Below are positions 27,595 through 37,033 of a DNA stretch of 64,000 nt, in pieces; position 1 is the stretch's first letter; each line of letters starts with the position of its first letter. Below the pieces are notes generated by a model. That model had not been told where the DNA came from. It was given only the letters and a program-made list of their open reading frames with translations, and did no database searches. The translations under genes and the position numbers were made by a program. This DNA comes from Treponema vincentii (lineage in GTDB: Bacteria > Spirochaetota > Spirochaetia > Treponematales > Treponemataceae): positions 620,001-684,000 of the forward strand of contig NZ_CP050497.1 in NCBI RefSeq assembly GCF_018336815.1, written 5' to 3'.

Positions 27595-28243
27595 TCAGAT
27601 AAATTCGAGCCATTTTTTGATTACCGGCAAATCGTACGAAGGCACATCTTTCAAAATACCCTGATCAACAAAATCGGTCAAAGAAAATTTGAATGCAATT
27701 TCAGGATGATAGGTATCTCTATACAGCTTAAAACTTTTAGCATGGTGATTAATTCCCGCCTTTACTTCGACAGGAATAACATGATCGTCATTCTGAAAAA
27801 TAAAATCAACTTCTGCAGTGCCGTCTTTCGCCGACCAATAATACGGTGCTATTTCAAACTCACTTATCAATTGCTGGCACACAAATTGCTCGGTAAGGGT
27901 TCCCTTAAATTCCGTGAAGAGTCTATTTCCTTCAAGTAAAATCTTTGCACTTAAACCTGTCATACTGCAAAACAAACCTGTGTCTACAATAAAAATTTTG
28001 AACGTTCCATATCTTCATACGCTTTCAACGGAATTCCCTGCTTGTTTATGCGGTGCACTTTAAGCAAAAGCCCCGCATTTTTGAGCCAGTTGATAGCGCT
28101 TTCGTATTCACGGACTCTGGCACTTTCTTTTACAACAGAATAAAGAAATTTCTTGTTTTCTTTTGCAAGCTGACTTGGAACGGATGCCCATGAGAATGAG
28201 CTGTTCTGAGGAACTCCTTTTTCGGTTAGATTTAACGTGATTC
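27595..28243 (-). pseudogene. C-terminal part of a DUF4143 AAA-family ATPase, frameshifted
   Basis: Two pieces in different frames together match the C-terminal half of the AAA/DUF4143 proteins: VPSQLAKENKKFLYSVVK and INWLKNAGLLLKVHRINKQG (28243-28000), then FKIFIVDTGLF, FTEFKGTLTEQFVCQQL and DGTAEVDFIFQNDDHVIPVEVKAG (28000-27595). The last motif is the PD-(D/E)XK-like C-terminus. The frame changes near 27995 in ATGGAACGTTC. The N-terminal ATPase domain is absent. A relic, not functional. Confidence 0.8.
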
Positions 28244-28277
28244 AATGCGGGGGCTTGTCATAAATGTATCTATTTTA

Positions 28278-28332
28278 TAAAATGGGAGTGTCAGTATTAA
28301 ATAAAAAAATGGGAGTGTCAGTATTAAATAAA
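28278..28332 (+). repeat. 27-base direct tandem duplication
   Basis: AAATGGGAGTGTCAGTATTA followed by AATAA occurs twice in a row with a period of 27 bases, upstream of the small gene at 28383. May mark a repeat-mediated junction next to the DUF4143 remnant. Confidence 0.8.
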
Positions 28333-28382
28333 TAGTTCTGTTTTTTCAGAAAAGTTTATGAATTTATTAAAGACGAAGTAAA

Positions 28383-28715
28383 ATGGGATCGGATAATAAG
28401 CATTTTATTAAAGTAACTGAAAACGCACTCACTCCTCTCAGTTCTGAACAAAAGGTAGTATTAAATCGGCGCGGTAACCAGCTCTTTAACGAAGGCTTTA
28501 TAAACGAAGCTCAACGTATTTTTATTACTACCGGCTATTCGGATGGTCTTACAAGAGTAGGCGATTATTATGCTGCAAAAAATAATACGTTAGAAGCGCT
28601 TCGTATGTATTGTCTTGCAAAAAATAAACGCAAATCGGAACCGATCATTGATTCGCTTGTTCGGCTTATTAGAGTGTTAATAGATACTGAACCAAAAGGA
28701 GTAGAAAATGTTTGA
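28383..28715 (+). CDS. Conserved small hypothetical protein, partner of the TPR gene
   Basis: 110 residues, helical, no signal peptide. Contains repeat-like helices (LNRRGNQLFNEGFINEAQRIFITTGYSDGL, split motif; YYAAKNNTLEALRMYCLAKNK) of the TPR/SEL1 kind. Its end overlaps the start of the TPR gene at 28708 by eight bases, so the two are co-translated. Function unknown; probably a scaffold protein with the neighbour. Confidence 0.75.
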   Translation: MGSDNKHFIKVTENALTPLSSEQKVVLNRRGNQLFNEGFINEAQRIFITTGYSDGLTRVGDYYAAKNNTLEALRMYCLAKNKRKSEPIIDSLVRLIRVLIDTEPKGVENV

Positions 28716-29874
28716 AAGTATTGAAAATGGTTATTCCGAGCAGACCGACTCGTTATTTCCTGCGTCATTAGATTCCGCTCAAGAACTTCATCATGCAGAA
28801 GGAACCGATGAGCTTACAAGACTTTCACGTGAGGGTTATCTTTTCTTGAAAGCAAATGAAATTGATCGGGCAGAAACTGAATTTAAAAAAATGTTAGAGC
28901 TTGATGAAAATAATAATTATGCTCTTGTCGGACTTGGGGACGCCGCTCGAAAACGGAATAAATGTAAAGAGGCTGCAGAATATTACAGCGAATGTTTACG
29001 GCACCATCCGGGGAATAATTATGCGTTGTTCGGGCTGGCGGATTGCTATAAGAATATGAATTTATATGCAAAGGCCATAGAGATTTGGGAACAATATTTG
29101 GAACATGATAATGCAAATATTACCGTCTTTACCCGCGTTGCCGATGCATATCGCAAGATACACGATTTTCAAAATTCAAAAAAGCTTTATTTAAAAGTGC
29201 TTGAGATCGAGGAGAATAACCCGTATGCACTTATCGGTTTGGGACATCTGCATTACGATTTTAAGAAGTATCGCGAAGCACTTGTTTATTGGCAAAAGAT
29301 TTTTGATCAAAATCCTGACAATGTCGATATCCGTATCTTAACATCGATTGGAAATTGTTACCGAAAGATGAAGCAATTTGACCATGGCGTTTATTATTTT
29401 GAAAAAGCCCTTGAAAAAGATCCCGATAATTTTTACGGTTTGTTCGGTCTTGCGGACTGCTACCGCGGTATGAAGCAGCAGCAGCATTCAATAAAATATT
29501 GGGAGGCTATTCTTAATAAAGATCCGAATAATAAGGTTATTCTTACTCGTATGGGTGATGCATACCGGCATATCGGTGATTATGAAAAAGCCGAACATAT
29601 TTATCAACGTGCACTTGATATCGATTACGATTCCTATGCAATACTCGGTCTTGCAATTCTGTGTAAGATTCAGGGGAAATACGATGAGGCGATAACCAGC
29701 TTAACGCATTTGATGCAGGCAGACCGGAAAAATTACCGTATTTATCTTGAGCTTGCAGACTGTTATATTCATACAAACGAGAAAGCAAAAGCAATTGAAG
29801 TGCTGCAAGCGTTCCAACAGTACGGCATCAAAAACCAAGCGGTAAGCGATACCCTTTTTTCATTACAAAATTAA
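28708..29874 (+). CDS. Tetratricopeptide-repeat protein
   Basis: 388 residues, no signal peptide, so cytoplasmic. After about 40 residues there are roughly nine to ten TPR units (for example NNYALVGLGDAARKRNKCKE, PYALIGLGHLHYDFKKY and NFYGLFGLADCYRGMKQ). TPRs are protein-binding scaffolds. AAAAGGAG lies before ATG 28708. Operon with the small gene upstream; rlmN follows ten bases after the stop and is likely co-transcribed. Confidence 0.9.
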   Translation: MFESIENGYSEQTDSLFPASLDSAQELHHAEGTDELTRLSREGYLFLKANEIDRAETEFKKMLELDENNNYALVGLGDAARKRNKCKEAAEYYSECLRHHPGNNYALFGLADCYKNMNLYAKAIEIWEQYLEHDNANITVFTRVADAYRKIHDFQNSKKLYLKVLEIEENNPYALIGLGHLHYDFKKYREALVYWQKIFDQNPDNVDIRILTSIGNCYRKMKQFDHGVYYFEKALEKDPDNFYGLFGLADCYRGMKQQQHSIKYWEAILNKDPNNKVILTRMGDAYRHIGDYEKAEHIYQRALDIDYDSYAILGLAILCKIQGKYDEAITSLTHLMQADRKNYRIYLELADCYIHTNEKAKAIEVLQAFQQYGIKNQAVSDTLFSLQN

Positions 29875-29884
29875 GGCGTATTGA

Positions 29885-30931
29885 TTGGAACAAAGCGACA
29901 ACAACGTTGCAGAAAAAAACGCCCTTTCAGGAATGCTGCCGGAAGAAATTGCTGCGGTATGCAATTTACCGCAACGGTTTCAGTCTATGCAGATTTTCCA
30001 ATGGATTGCACACGGGTGTTCATCTTTTAAAGAAATGACAAATCTCCCGCTTAAGGAGCGGGAACGGCTTGCCGGTGAATATACGCCGCGCAATACCGTA
30101 TGCGAAACCGTACTGAAGGATCCTGACGGTACGGTAAAGCTCGGAATCGGCTTGCATGACGGCAGCAGTATAGAAACCGTGCTGTTGTTTGACAAAGCCA
30201 TGCGGAGAACTGCCTGTGTTTCCTGTCAGGTCGGTTGCCCGATGGGCTGTACTTTCTGCCAAACAGGACAGCTCGGCTGTTTGCGTAATCTTGCTCCCAA
30301 CGAAATTGTAGAGCAATTTTTACATCTGGAAAACATCTGCGGTAAGCTTGATAATATCGTGTTTATGGGTATGGGTGAACCGTTGTTGAACCTCGATAGT
30401 ATCGCGAAAACCATTGCCGTTCTCACTCACCCTAAAGGCAGAAATCTTTCGCATCGACGGATAACGCTTTCTACATCCGGTATTTGCAAAGGTATTTATG
30501 AACTTGCGAACAGGCAGCTTGATATTCGCCTTGCTGTTTCGCTGACTACTGCGGATGAAGACTTGCGGACAATTTTGATGCCTGTTACAAAGGCTAATCC
30601 GCTCAGCGAATTAAAAAAGGCAATCCGCTATTTTAATGATAAAACCGATAAGCGGGTAACCCTAGAGCTTGCACTGCTCAAAGACGTCAATACCTCCTAT
30701 AAGGCAGCGCAACAAGTGTGCGCTTTTGCCAAAGGTCTCAATGTGCATATCAATCTTATCCCGTGGAATCCAGTGCAGCAATTACCGTATAGCACCCCTT
30801 CGGATTCCGAAATACGGTCTTTTTATCAGCATTTAACGGCGGAAAACTTAAATGTAACGATTCGGCAAAAGCGCGGCAGAACAATCGGCGGCGCTTGCGG
30901 ACAATTAGGAAAAAAGGGAAGCGCCAAATAA
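29885..30931 (+). CDS. rlmN: Dual-specificity RNA methyltransferase RlmN
   Basis: Radical-SAM enzyme that methylates C2 of A2503 in 23S rRNA and A37 of some tRNAs, aiding decoding accuracy. 348 residues. Iron-sulfur motif GCPMGCTFC (CxxxCxxC), GMGEPLLN for SAM binding, and the C-terminal Cys in RTIGGACGQLG that forms the methyl-enzyme intermediate; the other catalytic Cys is expected in CVSCQVGC. TTG start at 29885 is weakly supported. Confidence 0.96.
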   Translation: MEQSDNNVAEKNALSGMLPEEIAAVCNLPQRFQSMQIFQWIAHGCSSFKEMTNLPLKERERLAGEYTPRNTVCETVLKDPDGTVKLGIGLHDGSSIETVLLFDKAMRRTACVSCQVGCPMGCTFCQTGQLGCLRNLAPNEIVEQFLHLENICGKLDNIVFMGMGEPLLNLDSIAKTIAVLTHPKGRNLSHRRITLSTSGICKGIYELANRQLDIRLAVSLTTADEDLRTILMPVTKANPLSELKKAIRYFNDKTDKRVTLELALLKDVNTSYKAAQQVCAFAKGLNVHINLIPWNPVQQLPYSTPSDSEIRSFYQHLTAENLNVTIRQKRGRTIGGACGQLGKKGSAK

Positions 30932-30937
30932 TGCATA

Positions 30938-30975
30938 AAAAAGCGCCGACTAATCATTGAGATTAGCCGACGCTC
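30938..30975. terminator. Bidirectional terminator between rlmN and the beta-domain protein gene
   Basis: AAAAAAGCGCCGACTAAT pairs with ATTAGCCGACGCT with two G-U pairs. On the minus strand a run of T follows, serving as the terminator of the convergent gene as well. Confidence 0.65.
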
Positions 30976-31044
30976 CAATCAACTAAAGGTTTAACTGCAA
31001 CAGCAAAATACCGTGCACCTTATTAAAACTTTAGCGTACCCGAT

Positions 31045-32142
31045 TTATTGACCGTTTGCAGGAGCTTCCTCGGCAGAAACGGTTGCATTTTCAGCAGGAG
31101 TGGTTGCATCCTCAGCAGGAACATTCCATGTTGCAGGTTCGTTTCCATCTCTGTCGATAATCTCTACATCGGATGCAGGAGTAATCTTGTCTACATAGAA
31201 TTTGTAGGAGACAGGCTCCGATACATTACCGACGTTATCGATTGCTTTTACATCGATATTGTAAACAGTGTCGGAAGAAAACTGAAGCGGCTCAATATAT
31301 TTGACATAATCGGCATCATTAATTTTGACATACAGAGCGTCAACACCGGAAAGTTCGTCAGTTGCACCAAACGCAACCGATTCCTTTGTAGAAACGATAA
31401 TGCGTCCTTCTTCATCAACAACATCGTCGCTCGGGAAAATCATGTATGCATCATCTTTATTGATAAGCCGGTCGCTGTTCTCAATGAAAACGGTAGGCGC
31501 CGTTGTATCAACAACAACAGAGACTACTTCAAGCGGAGCCAAGTTACCGACATTATCGACAGCCGTGTAATATATCTTTGCAGGACCTTCTTCGCTTACA
31601 GAATAATAAGCATCTTCATCTTCTTTTCCATTACCATGGAGCGTTAAAGCATCTAAATCCGTGCCGATATAGGCTCCGGCAGTTCCGGAACCGGTTAAAT
31701 CGTCGTTCGCCGAAATGTACCATTTTGTTTCTGCAGAACAGTAAGCAGTCAAGCCCTTGTAAAATAACGGTTCAGTTGTATTCAGCTCGGTTTTGGGCGC
31801 TGTGTTATCAACAATGATGGAAATGGTTTTTGCAACTTCAAGGTTTCTGCTGTTATCGAAACCGCGATATGAGATATCGTGCTTACCTTCTTCCAAAATC
31901 TGGAAAGGATTGTGATATGTCATAAAGTTTGCACCGTCCAATGAGAATTCAACAAAGTCGAGACCCGTTTCTTTATCTGCCGAATTGAGCTTAAAGAATA
32001 CATCGCTGTTGACAAAATGCTTATCATCGTTGCGGTATTGCATTGCCGCGCGTTGATAATCAGGGGTCATTGTTTCAGGCACTTGTGCCCAAACTGAGAA
32101 GCAAAGAGCCGCAAAAGCAGCGGCAAAGAGTGATTTCTTCAT
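31045..32142 (-). CDS. Exported protein with repeated Ig/OmpL47-like beta domains
   Basis: ATG 32142 follows GGAGG; cleavable signal peptide (FAAAFAALCFSVWAQ). The mature protein consists of three similar units of about 95 residues with the motif DNTAP/DTTAP and AVDNVGN or AIDNVGN, typical of bacterial Ig-like or OmpL47-type beta domains seen in spirochete envelope proteins. The C-terminal tail is Ala/Glu/Pro-rich (low complexity). Likely periplasmic or surface. Encoded just after the OmpA-like lipoprotein gene and probably co-transcribed with it. Confidence 0.8.
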   Translation of the reverse strand: MKKSLFAAAFAALCFSVWAQVPETMTPDYQRAAMQYRNDDKHFVNSDVFFKLNSADKETGLDFVEFSLDGANFMTYHNPFQILEEGKHDISYRGFDNSRNLEVAKTISIIVDNTAPKTELNTTEPLFYKGLTAYCSAETKWYISANDDLTGSGTAGAYIGTDLDALTLHGNGKEDEDAYYSVSEEGPAKIYYTAVDNVGNLAPLEVVSVVVDTTAPTVFIENSDRLINKDDAYMIFPSDDVVDEEGRIIVSTKESVAFGATDELSGVDALYVKINDADYVKYIEPLQFSSDTVYNIDVKAIDNVGNVSEPVSYKFYVDKITPASDVEIIDRDGNEPATWNVPAEDATTPAENATVSAEEAPANGQ

Positions 32143-32186
32143 AAATCTTACCTCCAAAACTATAAAAGATGACTTAGGCATCTTTT

Positions 32187-32711
32187 TTAATAATAAATTT
32201 CGACTCTGCGGTTGTGTTTCCGTTCGGAAATTTCCGTGTGAGATCCTGCAGGGTGCTCAGCCCCTTCCGCCGATATGGTCATATTACCTGCTTTAAAGGC
32301 GCCGGTTCCTTCAAAATACCGTGCAACAGCAAGCGCACGTTGTAACGACAGTCTTTCTTCTTCTTTTGTGCTGTCTAATTTTGCACAATGTCCGATGATT
32401 TTTATCTGTGTTACATCCTTCGCTTTCAACAGCTCGGCAATACTGTCCAACTTATGCGCGGTAAACGTATCAATCCTATACATCTTCGGAGCAAAATAAA
32501 CCGTTGTTTCGTTACCGGTATTATTTTTCTCGCTTTGCTGCGGTTCCGGTGCTTTTTCCGGTTCGGCAGGTTTTTTTTCTTCCGCAGGAGCGGTTTTAAC
32601 CGGTTGCTGCTTTACAACGGGTTTTTCTTCCTTCGGTTGCTGAGGCTGTGTGGCGCATCCCATCAGAATTGCCGCGATTAGCAACAGAAGAATACCTTTT
32701 AGCTTGCTCAA
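32187..32711 (-). CDS. OmpA-family peptidoglycan-binding lipoprotein
   Basis: TTG start at 32711 is set by AAGGAGG. Signal peptide with lipobox LMGC, then a Pro/Lys/Glu-rich spacer (about residues 22-65), then an OmpA C-like domain (VYFAPKMYRID, IIGHCAKLDS, LSLQRALAVARYFEGTGA, ERKHNRRVEI). It should be anchored to a membrane by lipid and bind peptidoglycan. First gene of a two-gene unit with the beta-domain protein, 44 bases apart. Confidence 0.88.
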   Translation of the reverse strand: MSKLKGILLLLIAAILMGCATQPQQPKEEKPVVKQQPVKTAPAEEKKPAEPEKAPEPQQSEKNNTGNETTVYFAPKMYRIDTFTAHKLDSIAELLKAKDVTQIKIIGHCAKLDSTKEEERLSLQRALAVARYFEGTGAFKAGNMTISAEGAEHPAGSHTEISERKHNRRVEIYY

Positions 32712-33109
32712 ATTTTGACCTCCTTAAAATACACGATGTTTGCGGTACGCAAGCTCGCAGTGTTTTTAAGCGGTACTATCCGTGCCGCTTAAAATAAACC
32801 TTCTTTTTAGATTCACTAATACCGTTTCTATTTTAAATTGACGTTTTTTATTGAGATTCAAAGAATATCGGCCGATACTCTTGCCAAGGGATATGTTGTT
32901 ATAGCGAAATACTCTCCTATCCGCTATTAAGCTTTCTATAAAACCGGTGCTCCTACACCGTAGCTGTCATACTATCATCATCATCATTTTTGTCAAGCCT
33001 CTTTACAGCCTCTTTATAGCAAAAGCTGTTCCTCTATGCAGATTTTTTGTGTATTATTTTTGTGTATTATTATTGTACAGAAAACCCGATAATGCGAGGC
33101 ACTACGAAT
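32712..33109. other. Divergent intergenic region
   Basis: Contains a hairpin TTTTAAGCGG/CCGCTTAAAA with loop around TATCCG (32764-32795), resembling the other palindromes. The rest is AT-rich with an ATCATCATCATC run near 32977; no gene seen. Promoters for both flanking genes must lie here. Confidence 0.5.
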
Positions 33110-33928
33110 ATGGAATATAAAAAAGAGGTAAAAAAGATTGCAGTGGTAACGGGAGGAACAAGCGGAATCGGCTTTGAAACGGTAAAAGCGTTGAGAGATA
33201 GAGACTATCGCGTGTATACCGTCAGCAGACGGATGCTTGATGTTCAAACACCTGAAGGTGAAGGTCATTTTTCAGCGGATGTGACGGATGAATATGCACT
33301 GACCAAGGTCTTTGCCGAGGTATGGGAACGGGAAGCTCGATTGGATGTCTGCGTTTGCGCTGCCGGCTTCGGTATTTCGGGGGCTGTTGAGTTTACGAAG
33401 CTTGAAGATGCAAAAAAACAACTGGAAGTAAATTTTTTCGGCGCTTTTTTAACGATGAAGATAGCTGCTTCATACATGAGGAAGCAAGGCTTCGGAAAGA
33501 TTCTTGCGGTGAGTTCGGTCGCAGGAGAAATTGCTATTCCCTTTCAGGCTTTTTATTCCGCTTCCAAAGCAGCGCTTGGAAAATTATTGGAGGCATTTGC
33601 CGCGGAAATCTTTCCGTTTGGTATACAGTGTGCGCTTATTATGCCGGGAGATGTTGCGACTCCGTTTACGGATGTTCGTAACAAGTCGAATGCCGGTAAT
33701 GATGTGTATTTCGGGAGAATTACAAAGAGTATTTCAAAAATGGAGCATGATGAACGGCACGGCATACCGGCTGAAAAGCTCGGTTCTTTTATTGCTTCGT
33801 TAGCGGATAAAAAGCGGATTGGCTTCTTTTATCCCTATAACGCTTCCTATGCTCTGTTGATAAGTCTGTATCGCTTACTGCCTCGTAGTTTAGCCCTCTT
33901 TATCGTTCGAAAACTCTATGCCTGCTGA
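33110..33928 (+). CDS. Short-chain dehydrogenase/reductase
   Basis: NAD(P)-dependent oxidoreductase of the classical SDR group. Rossmann motif TGGTSGIG, NxAG-type CAAGFG, catalytic Ser in AVSSVAGE and YxxxK as YSASKAA. 272 residues from ATG 33110 (another ATG at 33092). C-terminal hydrophobic end (ALLISLYRLLPRSLALFIVRK) suggests membrane association, as in SDRs acting on lipids or sterols. Substrate unknown. No operon partner. Confidence 0.9.
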   Translation: MEYKKEVKKIAVVTGGTSGIGFETVKALRDRDYRVYTVSRRMLDVQTPEGEGHFSADVTDEYALTKVFAEVWEREARLDVCVCAAGFGISGAVEFTKLEDAKKQLEVNFFGAFLTMKIAASYMRKQGFGKILAVSSVAGEIAIPFQAFYSASKAALGKLLEAFAAEIFPFGIQCALIMPGDVATPFTDVRNKSNAGNDVYFGRITKSISKMEHDERHGIPAEKLGSFIASLADKKRIGFFYPYNASYALLISLYRLLPRSLALFIVRKLYAC

Positions 33929-34040
33929 TAAAAAAATAAGAATTATTCTTGATTTTTCTATGGGAATGATTATATTATTACAACAATTGATGTATCAGCA
34001 ATGATAAATCCATCATCAATAAGAGCAATAGGAGCTTTAT

Positions 34041-34536
34041 ATGAGCAAAACAGGAATTTTTTTATGCAAGTAAAGGTGGTGTAACCGAAACTTTTGCAAA
34101 ACAGATTGCAGAAAAACTGGGAGCCGATGTACACAATATGAAAGACACAACCGTAGATGCGATAGCAGGGTATCAGAACGTGGTGCTGATGTCTTCCAGC
34201 TATTTCTTCGGCGCCTTAATGGAAGACTGGGGCGGTAAAGTAAAGCTGCTGCACACCGTTGATTTTTCCGGCAAAAATGTAGCGATCGTCGGCGTCGGAA
34301 GCCAAGAGCGCCACCCCGACAGCTTCTGCTCCGGCGCAGCAGACTTCTATGATAAGCTCCGCTTTAGCGGCGCCCGCTTTGTCGGTGATGTATGCCCCTG
34401 CGGATATGAATTTAAGTTCTCCCGCATGGAAAGAGGCGGCAGAATGCTCGGTCTGTGCTTGGACAAGGGCGATGCTAAAGTTGCCGAAAAGATTGATGAA
34501 TGGGTAAAAGCCGTTCAACCGGTATTCGCAAAATAA
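34041..34536 (+). pseudogene. Flavodoxin, frameshifted at a T7 run
   Basis: ATG 34041 follows AGGAG. The frame reads MSKTGIFL and stops at once; with six instead of seven T (34057-34063) it becomes MSKTGIFYASKGGVTETFA, the flavodoxin FMN-phosphate loop, and runs without a break to 34536 (LMSSSYFFGALMEDW, IVGVGSQERHP, GDVCPCGYEF). Restored length about 165 residues. An electron carrier, useful to reductases and radical-SAM enzymes. One-base homopolymer difference: assembly error or true inactivation. Confidence 0.8.
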
Positions 34537-34545
34537 CTTTTGTTT

Positions 34546-34643
34546 GGGAACCTCTAAAAACGGCAAGCCTATCGGCTTGTTCTGTAAGGAAATTCATTAA
34601 GTTATCCGCTTTGCGGACTGCGAATCAGTTTTTAGAGGTTCCT
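34546..34643. repeat. CTCTAAAAA-type nested hairpin (type D)
   Basis: Outer arms GGAACCTCTAAAAAC / GTTTTTAGAGGTTCC enclose CAAGCCTATCGGCTTG and TCCGCtttGCGGA. Acts as a converging terminator between the flavodoxin and the MerR gene. Confidence 0.7.
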
Positions 34644-35386
34644 TAAAGTATCTCTATATAGGCTTTTAGATAATCTATTCTTTGATTGCGTATGCTTTCG
34701 CTTATTAAATAGTTTACGAGAATTTTTCCCGTTCTATGTCTTTTATGTATTATTTTTAGCTTTTCAGGGATATTGTTTAAAAAATTTCGATTTACAATTT
34801 CTTCTACAAGAAAAACAATATAACGCTGTTTTTCAGTTTTTTTCCAAAGAATTTTATCCGTTTTATCGGGATATTGCGTAATAATACCCCTCTCATCATC
34901 ATTAATATCCGAGCTGTTAATGCAACGTACATAGAGGGAAGGATTATTCGCGTATTGTATTAGCTTTTGCTTGTCTCCGTAATCAAACTTTACAACATAG
35001 TTAAAGGGTATATCTTCATACGCATATTCTGTATTTTTTAGCTCTTTTATGTTTTTTATTTGTCGGTTTTTTAAAATAATTTTTTTCAACATTATTTTAT
35101 AATTGTTTATTTTTGTTTCAAAGTCTGTATAGGCATCATTAAGTATTTTTTCGTAATCATTTAAATTTAACATATTAAACCGGCGCATCTCTTTTATAGG
35201 AATACCAAGATTGCGATAAAACGAGATTTCGGCAATATTGACTAAATCTGCAACCGAATATTTTCTATAATTATTCATACCATCTTGATTAACAGGAAAA
35301 ATATTTTCCTTTTGCCAATACCGTAATGTCGGACAGGAGATATTTAAAAGCTCCGAAACTTCGCCGATTGTTAAGTCCTTATTCAT
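34643..35386 (-). CDS. MerR-family transcriptional regulator
   Basis: N-terminal winged helix typical of MerR (LTIGEVSELLNISCPTLRYWQ), then the long dimer helix; the C-terminal part (about 120 residues) does not match a known effector domain I can name. ATG 35386 begins the domain; an in-frame ATG at 35419 extends it by 11 residues. Divergent from the YfcC-amidohydrolase-YfcC genes, so it probably controls them in response to their substrate. Confidence 0.8.
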   Translation of the reverse strand: MNKDLTIGEVSELLNISCPTLRYWQKENIFPVNQDGMNNYRKYSVADLVNIAEISFYRNLGIPIKEMRRFNMLNLNDYEKILNDAYTDFETKINNYKIMLKKIILKNRQIKNIKELKNTEYAYEDIPFNYVVKFDYGDKQKLIQYANNPSLYVRCINSSDINDDERGIITQYPDKTDKILWKKTEKQRYIVFLVEEIVNRNFLNNIPEKLKIIHKRHRTGKILVNYLISESIRNQRIDYLKAYIEIL

Positions 35387-35541
35387 AGAACGAAATAATA
35401 ATAAAATTTTTGTTGACATTCAAGTTACTTTAAGCTTTATGATGAATCTAAAGAACCGGTTACCTTAAATAAATGGCTATTGGATTTTTTATAAGAGAGC
35501 TGCGGATTACCTGCGCTTCTCATTTTACAGGAGGTATTTGT

Positions 35542-36954
35542 ATGTCTGACACTGTAGTAACAAAAAAATGGTTTGAACGTATTAAAGTTCCCCATACCTA
35601 TGTAATTCTCATAAGTATTCTTATTATTATGACCATCCTTACCCACATCATACCGGCAGGGCAATATGAAAGAGTAAAGGAACCAATATCCGGAAAAATG
35701 GTCGTCGTTCCCGGCAGTTTTCAATTTATTGACACTAAAGCTCCAGGATTTTTTGATATATTTCTCTCTTTACAGAAAGGGTATGTCGATGCAGCCAATA
35801 TTATGTTTTTAATTATATTTGCATACGGATTTGTATATGTACTGGTAAAAAATGGAACGATGGATGCTTCTCTTGGAGCACTCGTTAGACTTGTCGGTAA
35901 ACATGTACAGCTTATGATTCCGATAGTCATGCTTGTTCTTGGAGTGTTAAGTTCAACAATGGGGATTTTTGAAGAGGTATATGGCCTTTTCCCTGTTTTC
36001 GTAGGAATAGCAATAGCGTTAGGTTACGATGCAATAGTCGGTGGTGCAATGGTGTATCTGGGGGTTACGATCGGATATGCCGCAGGTACTTTTAATCCGT
36101 ATAATGTCGTTATTGCTCAAGACGTAGCAGGCGTTACCGCTTATTCGGGATTAGGATTAAGAATTGCGGTTTTTGTTGTATTTGAAGCTGCTGCAATATT
36201 TTATATAATGCACTATGCTGCAAAAATAAAAGCAACTCCTGAAAAATCGATACTATACGGTTCCGATCCTTATATCATAAAAGAGAAAAGTATTGAGGAA
36301 CTGACAAGTATAAAAATGACCGGAAGGCAAAAAGTTTGTTTGCTTATCTTTTTTATTACCTTAGGTATATTATTATATTGCACGACTCAACTTGGTTGGT
36401 ATATTGACGAAATAGCAGCCATGTTTCTAATGATGATGATATTTGCAGGCATTGCGAGCGGTTATTCCGCTACGGAAATATGTAAGACATTTATCGAATC
36501 TACAAAGTCTATGGTATCATCAATGTTAATTGTAGGATTTACCCGTGGGATTTTAATTGTTATGAAGGACGGAATGATTTCAGATACGATTGTCTATTAT
36601 TTGGTATCCCTACTTTCGGAAACAAGTAAATATATATCTGCTTTTGGAATGCTCTTCTTGCAGAATATCATAAAATTTTTTATTACGGGTTCTTCCAGTC
36701 AAGCGACAATTACAATGCCGATTATGGCTCCTACTGCTGAACTAATCGGTTTAAGCAAGCAAATAGCCGTGTTGGCCTATCAATTCGGGAATGGGTTTGC
36801 GGAAATGTTTTGGCCTACCTCTTGTGCTTTAGGCTGCGGTTTAATGGGTGTGCCGATTGATAAATGGTATAAATTTGTTACGCCACTCTTTGTTATCGTG
36901 CTGTTGTTGGAAATAGTATTTATGACAATTGCGGTAACTATAGGGTATCATTAA
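35542..36954 (+). CDS. YfcC/DcuC-family carboxylate or amino-acid transporter, copy 1
   Basis: Inner-membrane carrier of the C4-dicarboxylate anaerobic carrier-like family (YfcC/ArcD group), with about 11-12 hydrophobic helices. ATG 35542 follows AGGAGG (35529-35534). Motifs STMGIFEEVYGLFPVF, TIGYAAGTFNPYNVVIAQ and ITGSSSQATITMPIMAPTAE. 470 residues. Likely imports the substrate of the downstream amidohydrolase or exchanges it for a product. Confidence 0.85.
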   Translation: MSDTVVTKKWFERIKVPHTYVILISILIIMTILTHIIPAGQYERVKEPISGKMVVVPGSFQFIDTKAPGFFDIFLSLQKGYVDAANIMFLIIFAYGFVYVLVKNGTMDASLGALVRLVGKHVQLMIPIVMLVLGVLSSTMGIFEEVYGLFPVFVGIAIALGYDAIVGGAMVYLGVTIGYAAGTFNPYNVVIAQDVAGVTAYSGLGLRIAVFVVFEAAAIFYIMHYAAKIKATPEKSILYGSDPYIIKEKSIEELTSIKMTGRQKVCLLIFFITLGILLYCTTQLGWYIDEIAAMFLMMMIFAGIASGYSATEICKTFIESTKSMVSSMLIVGFTRGILIVMKDGMISDTIVYYLVSLLSETSKYISAFGMLFLQNIIKFFITGSSSQATITMPIMAPTAELIGLSKQIAVLAYQFGNGFAEMFWPTSCALGCGLMGVPIDKWYKFVTPLFVIVLLLEIVFMTIAVTIGYH

Positions 36955-36960
36955 TGATAA

Positions 36961-36992
36961 GGAATTTCTAAAACGTCAGTTTTTAGAGATAT
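36961..36992. repeat. TTTCTAAAA-type hairpin (type D)
   Basis: GAATTTCTAAAACG / CAGTTTTTAGAGATATTC in the 79-base gap between transporter and amidohydrolase genes; may weaken transcription into the next gene. Confidence 0.5.
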
Positions 36993-37033
36993 TCAATAAG
37001 TAACGATATATTAAATAGAGGAGTGGAGTCATT